From: Cobetia marina
GTDB lineage: Bacteria; Pseudomonadota; Gammaproteobacteria; Pseudomonadales; Halomonadaceae
Assembly: GCF_001720485.1 (NCBI RefSeq)
Contig: NZ_CP017114.1
Coordinates: 2,046,001-2,110,000, forward strand
Reading direction: 5' to 3'
Length of the DNA stretch: 64,000 nucleotides
Notes under the pieces: generated by a model
What the model was told of the DNA's origin: nothing
What the model saw: the letters and a program-made list of their open reading frames with translations, nothing else
The model's database searches: none
Position numbers and translations under genes: made by a program
Shown: in pieces, positions 1 through 7,928 of the stretch
Position numbering within the stretch: position 1 is the first letter of the stretch
Layout: the number at the start of each line of letters is the position of its first letter

Positions 1-1353
1 CCGGTGGGGGTACGTCTGCCTGCGCATCGCAAGCTGTGCGAGGCTCTGGGCGTGGCACGCAACACCCTGTCATTGGCCATCAAGTCGCTGATCGAGGAAG
101 GCTATTTGCACACCGGGCAGGGTCAGGGCACCTGGACGCGCCGCCCGCATGCCGCGAGACCCGACAGCGCCTCGCCCGAGGCACCTGCGCCACTGCCGCT
201 CTCCACTCGCGCACGCCGGGTGCTGGGCGGGCAGGGTGCCAGCCTGATCCAGAGTGGCGCCTTCGTGCCGGGCATTCCGGATATCGCGCGCTTTCCGATG
301 CGCAAGTGGCGTCAGCTGTATGCCAGCGTCACGGTGCCCCACAACGCGTTGCTGCTGTCGTATTCCAGCGGTGGCTATGGCCCGCTCAAGCGGGAGATTC
401 GGGATTTTCTGCGCCGCTGGCGCAACATCGATTGCGATACCCAGCAGATCATCATCACCGAGGGCACCCACCACGGCATCGAGCTGTGTGCGCTGGCGCT
501 GGCGGACGCCGGCCAGCAGGTGGTGATGGAGTCTCCCTGCTACTGGGGGGCACGCAATGTCTTTCTGGCCGCCGGACTCGAGACCCAGCTGATTCCCTGG
601 CGGCCCCGGGATGACACCGCCGATGCCCCGGGCCACGAGCTCGCCCTGCTGGCGCGTCGCCCGGTGCAGATCGCCTATTTCACCGGCTCGCATCACTATC
701 CCTTGAGTGTTCCTACCTCACGGCGTGACAAGCTGGCGCTCTGCGAGGCCTGTCAGCCCGCCTATATCCTCGAGGATGACTACGAGTTCAGTGGCGATGA
801 CCATGATCAGCTGCTGTTTGACCCGGACGCCGACAATCGCCTGTTGGTGGGCTCGTTCTCCAAGCTGATGTTTCCTGGCCTGCGGCTGGGCTATCTGGTG
901 GTGCCTCGCGCGCTGGCCGGGCCGATGAATCGGCTGCGCAGCGAGGTGTTTCGCGAGGGGCGCATGCTGGATCAGGCGGTACTGGCGCAGTTCATCGCCG
1001 ATGGGGATCTCGATGCCTGGTATCAGCGCATCCAGCGCGATTATCTCGGCCGACAGCAGGTGGTGCATGACCAGCTGTGTCAGGTGAAGGGCGTGATCAG
1101 CGTCTCGCCGCCCTCGCGCGGCATCAGCCTGTGCGTGCAGTTCGCCCCCGAGATCGATGACAAGCGTGTCGCGCAACTGATGGTCAAGGAACATCTGATC
1201 GTGCGGCCACTGAGTATGGTCTGCAGCAGCGAGGACTCGCGGCGCGGCCTGGTGCTGGGGGTCGGCATGCTGGCGGGCGAGAGTCTGGTCAGTGAGGTGG
1301 CCCGCCTCAGACGCACGCTGGAGAGCATATTGACCATGCGCGACATCTGGTAG
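1..1353 (+). CDS. MocR/PdxR-family regulator (GntR wHTH fused to aminotransferase fold), 5' partial
   Basis: The frame is open from base 1, so the gene starts upstream of the window. The visible protein begins inside a GntR-type winged helix (LPAHRKLCEALGVARNTL, then the EEGYL and GQGTW wing motifs). After a Pro/Ala linker comes a fold-type-I aminotransferase domain. The SFSKLMFPGLRLGY stretch holds the lysine expected to bind pyridoxal phosphate. MocR regulators use the PLP domain as a sensor rather than an enzyme; targets are often vitamin B6, GABA or taurine genes, but none of these is adjacent, so the target is unknown. About 30-40 N-terminal residues are missing only because of the window edge. 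Confidence 0.9.
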   Translation, partial: PVGVRLPAHRKLCEALGVARNTLSLAIKSLIEEGYLHTGQGQGTWTRRPHAARPDSASPEAPAPLPLSTRARRVLGGQGASLIQSGAFVPGIPDIARFPMRKWRQLYASVTVPHNALLLSYSSGGYGPLKREIRDFLRRWRNIDCDTQQIIITEGTHHGIELCALALADAGQQVVMESPCYWGARNVFLAAGLETQLIPWRPRDDTADAPGHELALLARRPVQIAYFTGSHHYPLSVPTSRRDKLALCEACQPAYILEDDYEFSGDDHDQLLFDPDADNRLLVGSFSKLMFPGLRLGYLVVPRALAGPMNRLRSEVFREGRMLDQAVLAQFIADGDLDAWYQRIQRDYLGRQQVVHDQLCQVKGVISVSPPSRGISLCVQFAPEIDDKRVAQLMVKEHLIVRPLSMVCSSEDSRRGLVLGVGMLAGESLVSEVARLRRTLESILTMRDIW

Positions 1354-1390
1354 GGCGGCTCTCCGCTGACGCGGCAATGAGCAGCGTCAG

Positions 1391-1425
1391 AATTGAAAAC
1401 GCCTCCGCCCAGCAGGGCGAAGGCG
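1391..1425 (-). terminator. Rho-independent terminator of the secreted coiled-coil gene
   Basis: An 11-bp stem with one mismatch (1400-1410 with 1415-1425) is followed, read on the minus strand, by a TTTT-containing run. It lies 25 bp past the stop of the minus-strand gene ending at 1450. On the plus strand there is no T run, so it serves the minus-strand gene. Confidence 0.75.
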
Positions 1426-1449
1426 TGATATCGACACTGAACGCGAGTG

Positions 1450-2679
1450 CTACTTTGCCTGCTGCATGCGCTCGGTCAGCTTGCGGAATTCCTCACGCAT
1501 GGCGCTGTTCTCGAAGCTGGTGGCAACCGGTACCTGCAGGCCGGCGAGGGTATCGAAGGTCTTGACGCCCTGGCGGATCAGGTCGGCGACATGCGCGCTG
1601 AGCTTGACGGTGCGATAGGTATTGGTCGCCACTGCAAGCTCACGCTGGCTCTTGGTGAGCGATGTCTTGACGCGGTCGCGCTGCTCGCTCACCAGCGAGC
1701 GATACAGGTTGATCGTCTTGAGCGTCAGCGCATTGGCGCGGATGTTGTTCTCCAGACTCTCACGTGAGCCGCCTTGCTTGATCAGCGTCCGCGCATCCCG
1801 CGTGGTGGCTTCGGCTTCGTCGGCGAACCCTTGCAGCTGCGGCAATACCTCGTCATCCACGCGGGCGATGAAGTCCTGCTGCATGGTGACGATCATGCGG
1901 TGGAGCATGACGACCATGCCGTAGTAGCGACGCGCGTACTCCAGATTCTCGCCACTGTCGCGGGTCAGCTCGGCGAGCTGCTGGGCCACCGACTTGATGC
2001 TGGCGAACACGACACTCATGGTCAACACGTCGTCGCCGACCACCGAGGACAGCCACACCTGGACCTGGTCCGGCGTCAGGGTGATGCCGATCTCCTCGAG
2101 CCGCGCGGCCAGCTTGCCTTCCAGCGTGGTCAGCTCGCCTTGATAGGCGGTGATGTTCTTCTCATGCGCGGCGATCAGCAGGTCATAATCGCCGCGCGTG
2201 CTGGCGGTGAATTCGCGCAGGGTATCGGTAGGCGTGAAGCGGGTCAGCGTCGAGACCTCGGTGTCGGGCGCCAGGATACGCTTCTCCTTCAACTCGGAAA
2301 TCTCACGGCGCGATTCACGTATCTTGTCCTCGACCTGTCGATAGGTGCTGCGCAGTGTCGAGAGTTGTGGCACGTCGAGGGCCTGCATGGCTTCCTCGAT
2401 CATCTCGTCCATATCGCTGCGCGCGGAGGCCTGATCGCGGCTGATCCAGGCCTCTTCCGGCAAGGTGTCCATCTCATCGAAATAGCCGACCGCCTTCTTC
2501 AAGGTGGCGAAGGCTTCCGGCTGGTCAAAGTGCATGTCGTCGGCTGCCAGGGCGATACCCGGCGTCAGGGTGGGCGCGAGGGTCGCCAATGACAGACTGA
2601 GCGCTGCCAGGAGGCGGGTGACGGGGCGGCGAGACACTGGCGAACTACCTTGGGGCATCGGAGACACTCGGGTCGGCAT
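1450..2679 (-). CDS. Secreted coiled-coil protein of unknown function
   Basis: I do not recognise this family. The protein is about 409 aa. A basic start followed by a hydrophobic segment (LLAALSLSLATLAPTL) and an Ala-rich site near ALAADD looks like a Sec signal peptide, so it is probably periplasmic. The mature part is almost entirely charged, helical sequence with heptad-like spacing (for example EDKIRESRREISELKEK) and no visible catalytic motif, metal site or membrane anchor. The start is uncertain: ATG codons at 2685, 2679 and 2658 and a TTG at 2703 are in frame and none has a convincing ribosome-binding site. It is followed by its own terminator and preceded, 69 bp away on the same strand, by the patatin gene. 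Confidence 0.6.
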   Translation of the reverse strand: MPTRVSPMPQGSSPVSRRPVTRLLAALSLSLATLAPTLTPGIALAADDMHFDQPEAFATLKKAVGYFDEMDTLPEEAWISRDQASARSDMDEMIEEAMQALDVPQLSTLRSTYRQVEDKIRESRREISELKEKRILAPDTEVSTLTRFTPTDTLREFTASTRGDYDLLIAAHEKNITAYQGELTTLEGKLAARLEEIGITLTPDQVQVWLSSVVGDDVLTMSVVFASIKSVAQQLAELTRDSGENLEYARRYYGMVVMLHRMIVTMQQDFIARVDDEVLPQLQGFADEAEATTRDARTLIKQGGSRESLENNIRANALTLKTINLYRSLVSEQRDRVKTSLTKSQRELAVATNTYRTVKLSAHVADLIRQGVKTFDTLAGLQVPVATSFENSAMREEFRKLTERMQQAK

Positions 2680-2747
2680 GAGCATGGCAGCGCAGAGTAG
2701 CAAAATCGCTGACAGGCGTCTCCGAGTTCGCGTCGCGCCAGGCGTGC

Positions 2748-3770
2748 TCAGTGAGGCTCATAGGCCTCGGGCTTGCCGGTGGCGGGGTCGATGCGGTCCA
2801 GCGACGGGCCACGATAGTGGTCCATGATCAGCGCCACCGCTGCCTCGCCGTACTGCGCGAACCAGAAGTCGCCCATGCCCTTGAGGCGCTGGATATTGGT
2901 GACGCTGATGTCGTCCATCGCATCGTCAGGCGCCCTGGGCAATCCCGGTTGCGGGCGCATCTCGGCGTTGACGCGGATGTAGCTGCCCGGCGGCGAGATG
3001 GTGATGGCCTGATAGCCGACGACCTTCTCGTCGGAGAGCACGTCGATCAGACTGCCTTCCAGCATCCACTGCACCGCGCCCCAATGCTGGGAATCCGGGC
3101 CGTTGATCTTGCGCGTGCGCGTCCCGGTACCGATCGACAGCACGCGCCGGGTGTCCTGCGGCCACAGTCGACAGGCCTCGGCGATGGCGCACATGGTCGG
3201 GTTGTTGGCGATCACGCCACCATCGATCAGCCAGGTCTGCTCATTGTCCGTCCCGAGTTTCATGTCGCGGGTCGGGAAGTAGGTGGGCGCGGCGCTCGAG
3301 GCATCCGCCACCTGCCAGGCCAGCAGCTTGTGGTGCTCGCACTTGCTGGACTTCAGCACATGCGGGCGGCGTCTCTCGATCCCGTAGGTGACGACGAGGA
3401 CCTGCTTGCCGTCAGGGACATCCCGGAGCTTGGCCTGGCCGAGATGCTTCTTGAGCATCGCGCTCTTGCCTTTGGCCTCGTACCTGGGCGCATTGATGCC
3501 ATCGAGTTCGAACCAGCCACGATTGTCGACGAAGATCTTCCTGGCATTGGTTGCGCTGTAGAGCCCGTTGATGTCTTCGAGGCTCATGTCGGTGGTAGCC
3601 AGCGCCAGCGCGATCAGGCTGCCGGTAGAGGTGCCTGCGTAGAAATCGACGCAGGCGCGCAGTGTGGTCTGATGGTCGCGCTTGAGTGTCGCATCGACAT
3701 GCATCAGAAACCGGGCGGTAGCTGCCCCACGTATGCCGCCACCATCCAGCGAGAGAATCAGCTTGGACAT
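2748..3770 (-). CDS. Patatin-like phospholipase
   Basis: A 340-aa patatin-family lipid acyl hydrolase. From the chosen start the protein shows the oxyanion loop DGGGIRG (residues 9-15), the nucleophile elbow GTSTG (46-50, Ser48) and the catalytic Asp in LIDGG (Asp183), so the Ser-Asp dyad is intact. The open frame extends 55 codons upstream, but the ATG at 3770 is preferred: AGGAGG lies 5 nt before it and the conserved fold begins directly there. No signal peptide is seen, so it is probably cytosolic. No cyclic-nucleotide synthase or other CBASS-like partner sits next to it, so a role in lipid turnover is more likely than phage defence; the substrate is unknown. Confidence 0.88.
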   Translation of the reverse strand: MSKLILSLDGGGIRGAATARFLMHVDATLKRDHQTTLRACVDFYAGTSTGSLIALALATTDMSLEDINGLYSATNARKIFVDNRGWFELDGINAPRYEAKGKSAMLKKHLGQAKLRDVPDGKQVLVVTYGIERRRPHVLKSSKCEHHKLLAWQVADASSAAPTYFPTRDMKLGTDNEQTWLIDGGVIANNPTMCAIAEACRLWPQDTRRVLSIGTGTRTRKINGPDSQHWGAVQWMLEGSLIDVLSDEKVVGYQAITISPPGSYIRVNAEMRPQPGLPRAPDDAMDDISVTNIQRLKGMGDFWFAQYGEAAVALIMDHYRGPSLDRIDPATGKPEAYEPH

Positions 3771-4103
3771 GCAGGCCTCCTGCAGCGCGAGTGACGTTCC
3801 TTTCCTGCCCATGGCATTCCCTGGGCTGCTACCAGAATAGAGAGGCCAACGCTTTACAGCCGTGTGAAATGCCTGATACGGATCGACAGGAGGGCCTGAT
3901 ACTGGCAGGGAGAAGAGGTGATTCGAACGCGGCACAAGCGCTGGGACGCGGCACGCATTCCTTGAGCAGACCCCTATGGGAATGAGAAAAAGGCCACCCG
4001 GATCGGGTGGCCTTTGGTGTTGCTGCGTGGTGATCGTCTCGTCGCTGGGCGGACAGTGATCACCAGCCGCTGGCGCAGTGAAGCGTTCAGGGACGCATCG
4101 TGA
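3771..4103. other. Intergenic region (333 bp) between patatin and SDR genes
   Basis: Non-coding. It holds the upstream region of the patatin gene and, at 3985-4014, the terminator of the SDR gene. I see no convincing promoter hexamers and no small gene. Confidence 0.6.
3985..4014 (-). terminator. Rho-independent terminator of the SDR gene
   Basis: A perfect 11-bp stem (3990-4000 with 4004-4014, GATx loop) is followed on the minus strand by a run of five T. It lies about 90 bp past the stop codon of the SDR gene. Confidence 0.85.
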
Positions 4104-4958
4104 TCAGGTGTTGAGCACGACGCCACCATTGAGGTGGATCGTCTGTCCCGACATGTAGCTTGAATCGTCGCTGGCCAGATAGACGTAGGCCGGGCCCATC
4201 TCGCTGGGTTGCCCGGGGCGCTCCATCGGCACCTGCTTGCCGAATTCGGCGACCTTGTCATCCTCGAAGCTGGCGGGGATCAACGGGGTCCAGACCGGGC
4301 CGGGGGCCACGGCATTGACGCGGATGCCGCGGTCCATCAGCGTGCCGGACAGCGAGCGTACCAGCCCCTGGATGGCCCCCTTGGTGGCGCTGTAATCGAT
4401 CAGGCTGTCATTGCCCTTGAAGGCGTTGACCGAGGAGGTGGCGATGATGGAGTCGCCCTTGGAAAGATGCGGGACGGCGGCCTTGATCAGATAGAAGTGA
4501 CTGAAGAGATTGGTCTTGAAGGTGCGTTCGAGCTGCTCGTCATCTATCTCGGTCACGTCATTCCAGTCGTACTGCTCGGCGGCGTTGTTGACCAGGATGT
4601 TGAGCTTGCCGAATTCCTCCAGCGTGCCTTCTATCACCTTGCGGCAGAAGGCCGGGTCACCGATGTCACCGGCGATGCGGCTGGCCTTCTGACCTTCGGC
4701 CTCGATCAGTCGGAGGGTTTCCTCGGCGTCCTTTTCCTCGCTGCCGACGTGGGTGATCATGCAGTCGGCCCCTTCGCGCGCGAAGTGGACGGCGGCGGCG
4801 CGCCCGATGCCGCTGTCGCCTCCGGTGATGACGGCGACCTTGCCCTTGAGCTTTCCGCTGCCCTGATAGCCTTCTCGGATATATTCGGGGCGAGGCTGCA
4901 TGCGATGTTCATCACCCGGTTGATGATCCTGATGCTGCGGGGGTTGTAGTTGACTCAT
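4104..4958 (-). CDS. SDR-family oxidoreductase (YghA/YhdF-like general stress dehydrogenase)
   Basis: A 284-aa NAD(P)-dependent short-chain dehydrogenase. It shows the cofactor motif TGGDSGIGR (residues 45-53), NNAA (124-127), the catalytic Ser near 175-176 and the YSATK active site (Tyr189, Lys193), all intact. The roughly 40-residue polar N-terminal extension rich in Gln/Pro/His and ending in YxGSGKLKGK is typical of the subgroup containing E. coli YghA and B. subtilis YhdF/GS39, often annotated glucose 1-dehydrogenase or stress protein. The start at 4958 has AGGAG 7 nt upstream; the open frame continues 13 codons further without such a site. Substrate unknown. Confidence 0.88.
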   Translation of the reverse strand: MSQLQPPQHQDHQPGDEHRMQPRPEYIREGYQGSGKLKGKVAVITGGDSGIGRAAAVHFAREGADCMITHVGSEEKDAEETLRLIEAEGQKASRIAGDIGDPAFCRKVIEGTLEEFGKLNILVNNAAEQYDWNDVTEIDDEQLERTFKTNLFSHFYLIKAAVPHLSKGDSIIATSSVNAFKGNDSLIDYSATKGAIQGLVRSLSGTLMDRGIRVNAVAPGPVWTPLIPASFEDDKVAEFGKQVPMERPGQPSEMGPAYVYLASDDSSYMSGQTIHLNGGVVLNT

Positions 4959-5110
4959 GCTGTCACTCCTTGTCCGTGAATCATGATGACGACGCAATCG
5001 CCTTCAGACGCGAACGCCTACCTGAATGACATGTGGATCTTCGTGCGGATTCAAACCCCTACATTCAAAAAACTTGATGTTCATGTGGGGCGGGGTCATG
5101 CCACCAATGA

Positions 5111-5143
5111 AAACGCCCGTTGCTCAGGGGAAAGCAACGGGCG
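5111..5143 (-). terminator. Rho-independent terminator of the 119-aa hypothetical gene
   Basis: A perfect 11-bp stem (5114-5124 with 5133-5143) is followed on the minus strand by GTTTTC. It sits 38 bp past the stop at 5181. Confidence 0.8.
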
Positions 5144-5180
5144 GGGGTGTCATCTTCGGCTCAGGCCAGGTGTCAGCGGT

Positions 5181-5540
5181 TCAGGAAACGACGCCCTGTG
5201 GCTTGTCGTGCACGGTCGCCGGGGTGGGGGCCCCCTGGGGCGAGACGGGGGCCACGGCGGGGGCAAGCGCCTGCTCCCGTTGCAGGGGGGAGGCCTGGAC
5301 ATTGAGCTCTGGCAGGTTCTCGGGGTCATGCCCCGGACCGGCTTCCAGCGTGGGCAGGGCCTCTCGGATGATGCAGGCACACAGGCGGCGGTGTGCCTGC
5401 AGCATCAGGCCCTCACGCTCCAGGTATTGCATCAGTCGCGTGGCTGACACCAGCGCGACGATGGGATGCAGACCGCGAAAGCGTTCCTCTACCTTTTCGG
5501 CACTGATGGTCGCCAGTTGCTCTGGGTTGGTGTGTGGCAT
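5181..5540 (-). CDS. Hypothetical protein, 119 aa
   Basis: No family recognised. The first 70 residues look helical and contain a run of conserved-looking aliphatic positions (FRGLHPIVALVSATRLMQYL) and two cysteines in CACII. The last 50 residues are a low-complexity Pro/Ala/Gln tail, probably disordered. No signal peptide or membrane segment. The start at 5540 is chosen because AGGGGA lies about 8 nt before the ATG; the open frame runs 53 codons further upstream with Arg/Thr-rich sequence that looks non-coding. The dedicated terminator at 5111-5143 supports a real transcription unit. It is monocistronic. Confidence 0.55.
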   Translation of the reverse strand: MPHTNPEQLATISAEKVEERFRGLHPIVALVSATRLMQYLEREGLMLQAHRRLCACIIREALPTLEAGPGHDPENLPELNVQASPLQREQALAPAVAPVSPQGAPTPATVHDKPQGVVS

Positions 5541-6198
5541 CGGTGGTTCCCCTAGATGGCACTCGGTGTCCCGAGTGCGGATGATGCGTGTCATTCGCTG
5601 GTCATGACGGCGTCTGCCGCCACGTGAGAGTGTCTTTCTGTCAGGCGTCGCTGTTATAGGTGTCGTTGTTTGCGTGCGTGAATCGTCGTGCGAAATCACC
5701 CTCTCGCCTGTCCCGCAGACCGCCTTTCCCCATAGTGTGTCGCCTCAAGGCGGGGTCAGGCAATGACCCGAGAGGCATGCGTGGCGGGCACGATCTCCCG
5801 AGCAGGCCGTGGTCTGGCTGGCGCTCAAGCCAGAGAGCATCGCTGCCGCGTGTCTGGCACCTTCGCGCCAGCGTTTTGCATTATGCAACTTCCATTGATT
5901 AACGATTGTGGATTTTCGTAACCACCTAGCCAGTATTAGAGATACCACGAGAATGTGCCAGTTCTGTTGCAGGGGCTCTGTTGTCTCTCAACCGTTGCCA
6001 CTGCTGTTGTCCTTTCTGGCAGGTATCCCTGTGGAGTGACTGGCTCATTATCGCCATGACGCGCATGGCTGGTAGGATAACGCTCCTCTGGATCATGCAG
6101 ATGCCTGCCAGCGGGATATTGCGTCAATGCGCGTCGCCCCGGCTGGAGTTGCCTGCAGGTATCGATTGTCGCGTGATCTCTTCTAGCCTGGATATGCC
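5541..6198. other. Intergenic region (658 bp), no gene seen
   Basis: Divergent spacer between the 119-aa gene (minus) and the spermidine-synthase-like gene (plus). It has an AT-richer patch around 5870-5950 and a perfect 13-nt palindrome, TTGCATTATGCAA, at 5876-5888, which could be an operator. The small open frames here have no ribosome-binding site and show no protein-like composition. No promoter can be assigned with confidence. Confidence 0.5.
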
Positions 6199-7002
6199 AT
6201 GAAACGTTTTGTGCTGCTCGATACCGCCCCGATCCCCGGTACCACGGATTCGCTCTGTCTGTTCGAGTATGGCGAGGACTTCGTCATCAAGATCGAGAGC
6301 GGCAAGGGGGGGCAGCTGATGAATACCCGCATGCATGGCTCGGAAGACGCGCTGGCAGAGATTCCTGCTGGCCTGCTGAAGAGTCGCGGAACGCCGTCGG
6401 CGCCGCAGCGTGTCCTGATCGGCGGTCTGGGCATGGGCTTCACGCTGGCCTCGGCGCTTGCGCACTTCAAGGCAGATGCCGAGGTGGTGGTCGCCGAGCT
6501 GGTGCCGGGCGTGATCACCTGGAATGACGGCCCGCTGGGGGCCAAGGCGGGGTATCCGATCCGCAATCCGCGCACGACCGTCGAGAATCGCGATGTGGCC
6601 GAGGTGCTGCGCGAAGCACCTGGCGGTTTCGATGCCATCATGCTGGATGTGGACAATGGCCCGGAGGGGCTGACCGCTGACGACAATGATTGGCTCTACA
6701 GCGCGGAAGGGCTGGCGGTATGCGCCAGGGCACTGCGTCCTGCCGGCATTCTGGCAGTGTGGTCGGCCACGGCCGATGCGCGCTTCTCTCAGCGTCTGTC
6801 GCGGGCCGGTTTCAAGGCCGAGGCGCGTCAGGTGTATGCCCATGGCACGTCCGGAGCCAGGCATACGATCTGGATCGCACGTCATGTCGGACGTTCAGCG
6901 ACCTCCGAGTCCGGGCCAGGGGCGGGCAAGGGAGAGAAGAAGGGCAAGCGTGCTGGCGGCTCATTCAAGGGGGCCGGGGCGAAAGGCAGCCGCCGCCGGT
7001 AA
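6199..7002 (+). CDS. Spermidine-synthase-like SAM-dependent protein with basic tail
   Basis: A 267-aa protein with the Rossmann fold of the spermidine synthase family. Seen are the glycine-rich SAM-binding loop VLIGGLGMGFTLASAL (about 73-88), an acidic residue after beta-2 (VVVAELVPGV) and DAIMLDVDNGPEGLT (about 148-162), where true synthases carry the acidic active-site residues. The N-terminal part is short compared with SpeE, so polyamine synthesis is not proven; many such stand-alone homologues are annotated only as spermidine synthase-like. The last 35 residues are a Lys/Arg/Gly-rich tail that could bind nucleic acid. It is monocistronic, with a weak ribosome-binding site. Confidence 0.75.
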   Translation: MKRFVLLDTAPIPGTTDSLCLFEYGEDFVIKIESGKGGQLMNTRMHGSEDALAEIPAGLLKSRGTPSAPQRVLIGGLGMGFTLASALAHFKADAEVVVAELVPGVITWNDGPLGAKAGYPIRNPRTTVENRDVAEVLREAPGGFDAIMLDVDNGPEGLTADDNDWLYSAEGLAVCARALRPAGILAVWSATADARFSQRLSRAGFKAEARQVYAHGTSGARHTIWIARHVGRSATSESGPGAGKGEKKGKRAGGSFKGAGAKGSRRR

Positions 7003-7061
7003 TGTCGTGCGGCCGGGGCGTCAGTCTCTTTCGCTCAACTTCTCGACCGCCATCAACGACA

Positions 7062-7092
7062 ACGGGCTGGCCACGTCATGTGGCCAGCCCGT
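7062..7092. terminator. Hairpin between convergent genes
   Basis: A perfect 13-bp GC-rich stem (7062-7074 with 7080-7092) stands between two convergent genes. T runs on either side are weak, so it may act as a bidirectional but not classical terminator. Confidence 0.6.
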
Positions 7093-7147
7093 GTCATCTC
7101 CTGCCTGGCTATTGTCGAGCGTCAGGCGCCAGGCATCAGGCGATATA

Positions 7148-7588
7148 TCAGGCCGCTTCGCGTGCCTTCATGTCCTTCAGGTACTCATCGGCGAGTCGCT
7201 GCTTGGTGGCGTCGTCGAAGACGCGACCGGCCAGCTGGAAGACTTCCTGCTCTTCCTCGTCCAGATGGTGAGTCACCAGATGCTCGAGCTGCTTGGCGGC
7301 GGCCAGCCAGCCGGGTGAGCTGTAGTCCGTCGTCTCGAGTTTCTCGACCAGCTCATCGATTTCATGGTGCTCGGCCACGCTGTGACGCGCCTTTTCCTGC
7401 GTCATGTCGTGTTCCATCATCGGGATGTAGAGCGCGCGCTCCTCAGCTCCCGCATGGTTGGTGAGCGATTCCTTGAGGCGCTTGAACAGGTCATCGCGAG
7501 GCTCGCTGTCACCTTCAGTCTTGAGCAGCATGTCCAGCAGGCGGCGTTGTTCGTCGTGGGTCTCGCGCAGGGCTTCAAAGATGGTCAT
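7148..7588 (-). CDS. Hemerythrin HHE domain protein
   Basis: A 146-aa four-helix hemerythrin-like protein. Candidate iron ligands are present in order: His in THDEQ (helix 1), NHAGAEE (His and Glu, helix 2), EHHEIDE (helix 3) and THHLDEEEQEVF (helix 4). Such proteins bind a di-iron centre and have been linked to oxygen, NO or oxidative-stress handling; this one has no extra signalling domain. The ATG at 7588 has AGGAG 7 nt upstream and is preferred over the ATG five codons earlier. It is divergent from the YdeP-like gene. Confidence 0.88.
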   Translation of the reverse strand: MTIFEALRETHDEQRRLLDMLLKTEGDSEPRDDLFKRLKESLTNHAGAEERALYIPMMEHDMTQEKARHSVAEHHEIDELVEKLETTDYSSPGWLAAAKQLEHLVTHHLDEEEQEVFQLAGRVFDDATKQRLADEYLKDMKAREAA

Positions 7589-7928
7589 GTTCGGGCTCCT
7601 CATCAGCGTCAGCTTGTCGAGTGGCTGGGCGAGACGCGTGGCCTGTCTCTTTTCTTGCCGGACTCTCAGCTTCTCCCTTCAAGCTTTGGCGTTCCAGCAT
7701 TCCAGAAGACGGCTCACGTCTGTCAGGGGCTCGCCGTGTCAGCGCATTTTCTCGAGCTCATTGTGTCAGGTATGTACAACTCTGGTGGCGGATCGAAAGA
7801 ACTTCAAGGGCGCAACGCCGGCTGCCCTTGAAAATCCCCCGCGCGAGAGCAAGAGATGAGGTATCGCTCATATCTTGCCTGCTACTTTCTCTTTCTTGAT
7901 CGAGCACGCACCGCGCAGGAGTTCTGAC
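7589..7928. other. Divergent intergenic region (340 bp) between hemerythrin and YdeP-like genes
   Basis: Non-coding by composition; the plus-strand open frames crossing it have no ribosome-binding site. It must carry promoters for both divergent genes, but I cannot assign hexamers or an operator with confidence. Confidence 0.5.

Noticed and set aside
1..1353. Truncated regulator as a pseudogene
   Set aside because: The frame is open at base 1 and the wHTH is cut only by the window edge.
2748..3770. CBASS-type antiphage phospholipase
   Set aside because: No nucleotidyltransferase or other defence gene is adjacent; the patatin gene stands alone.
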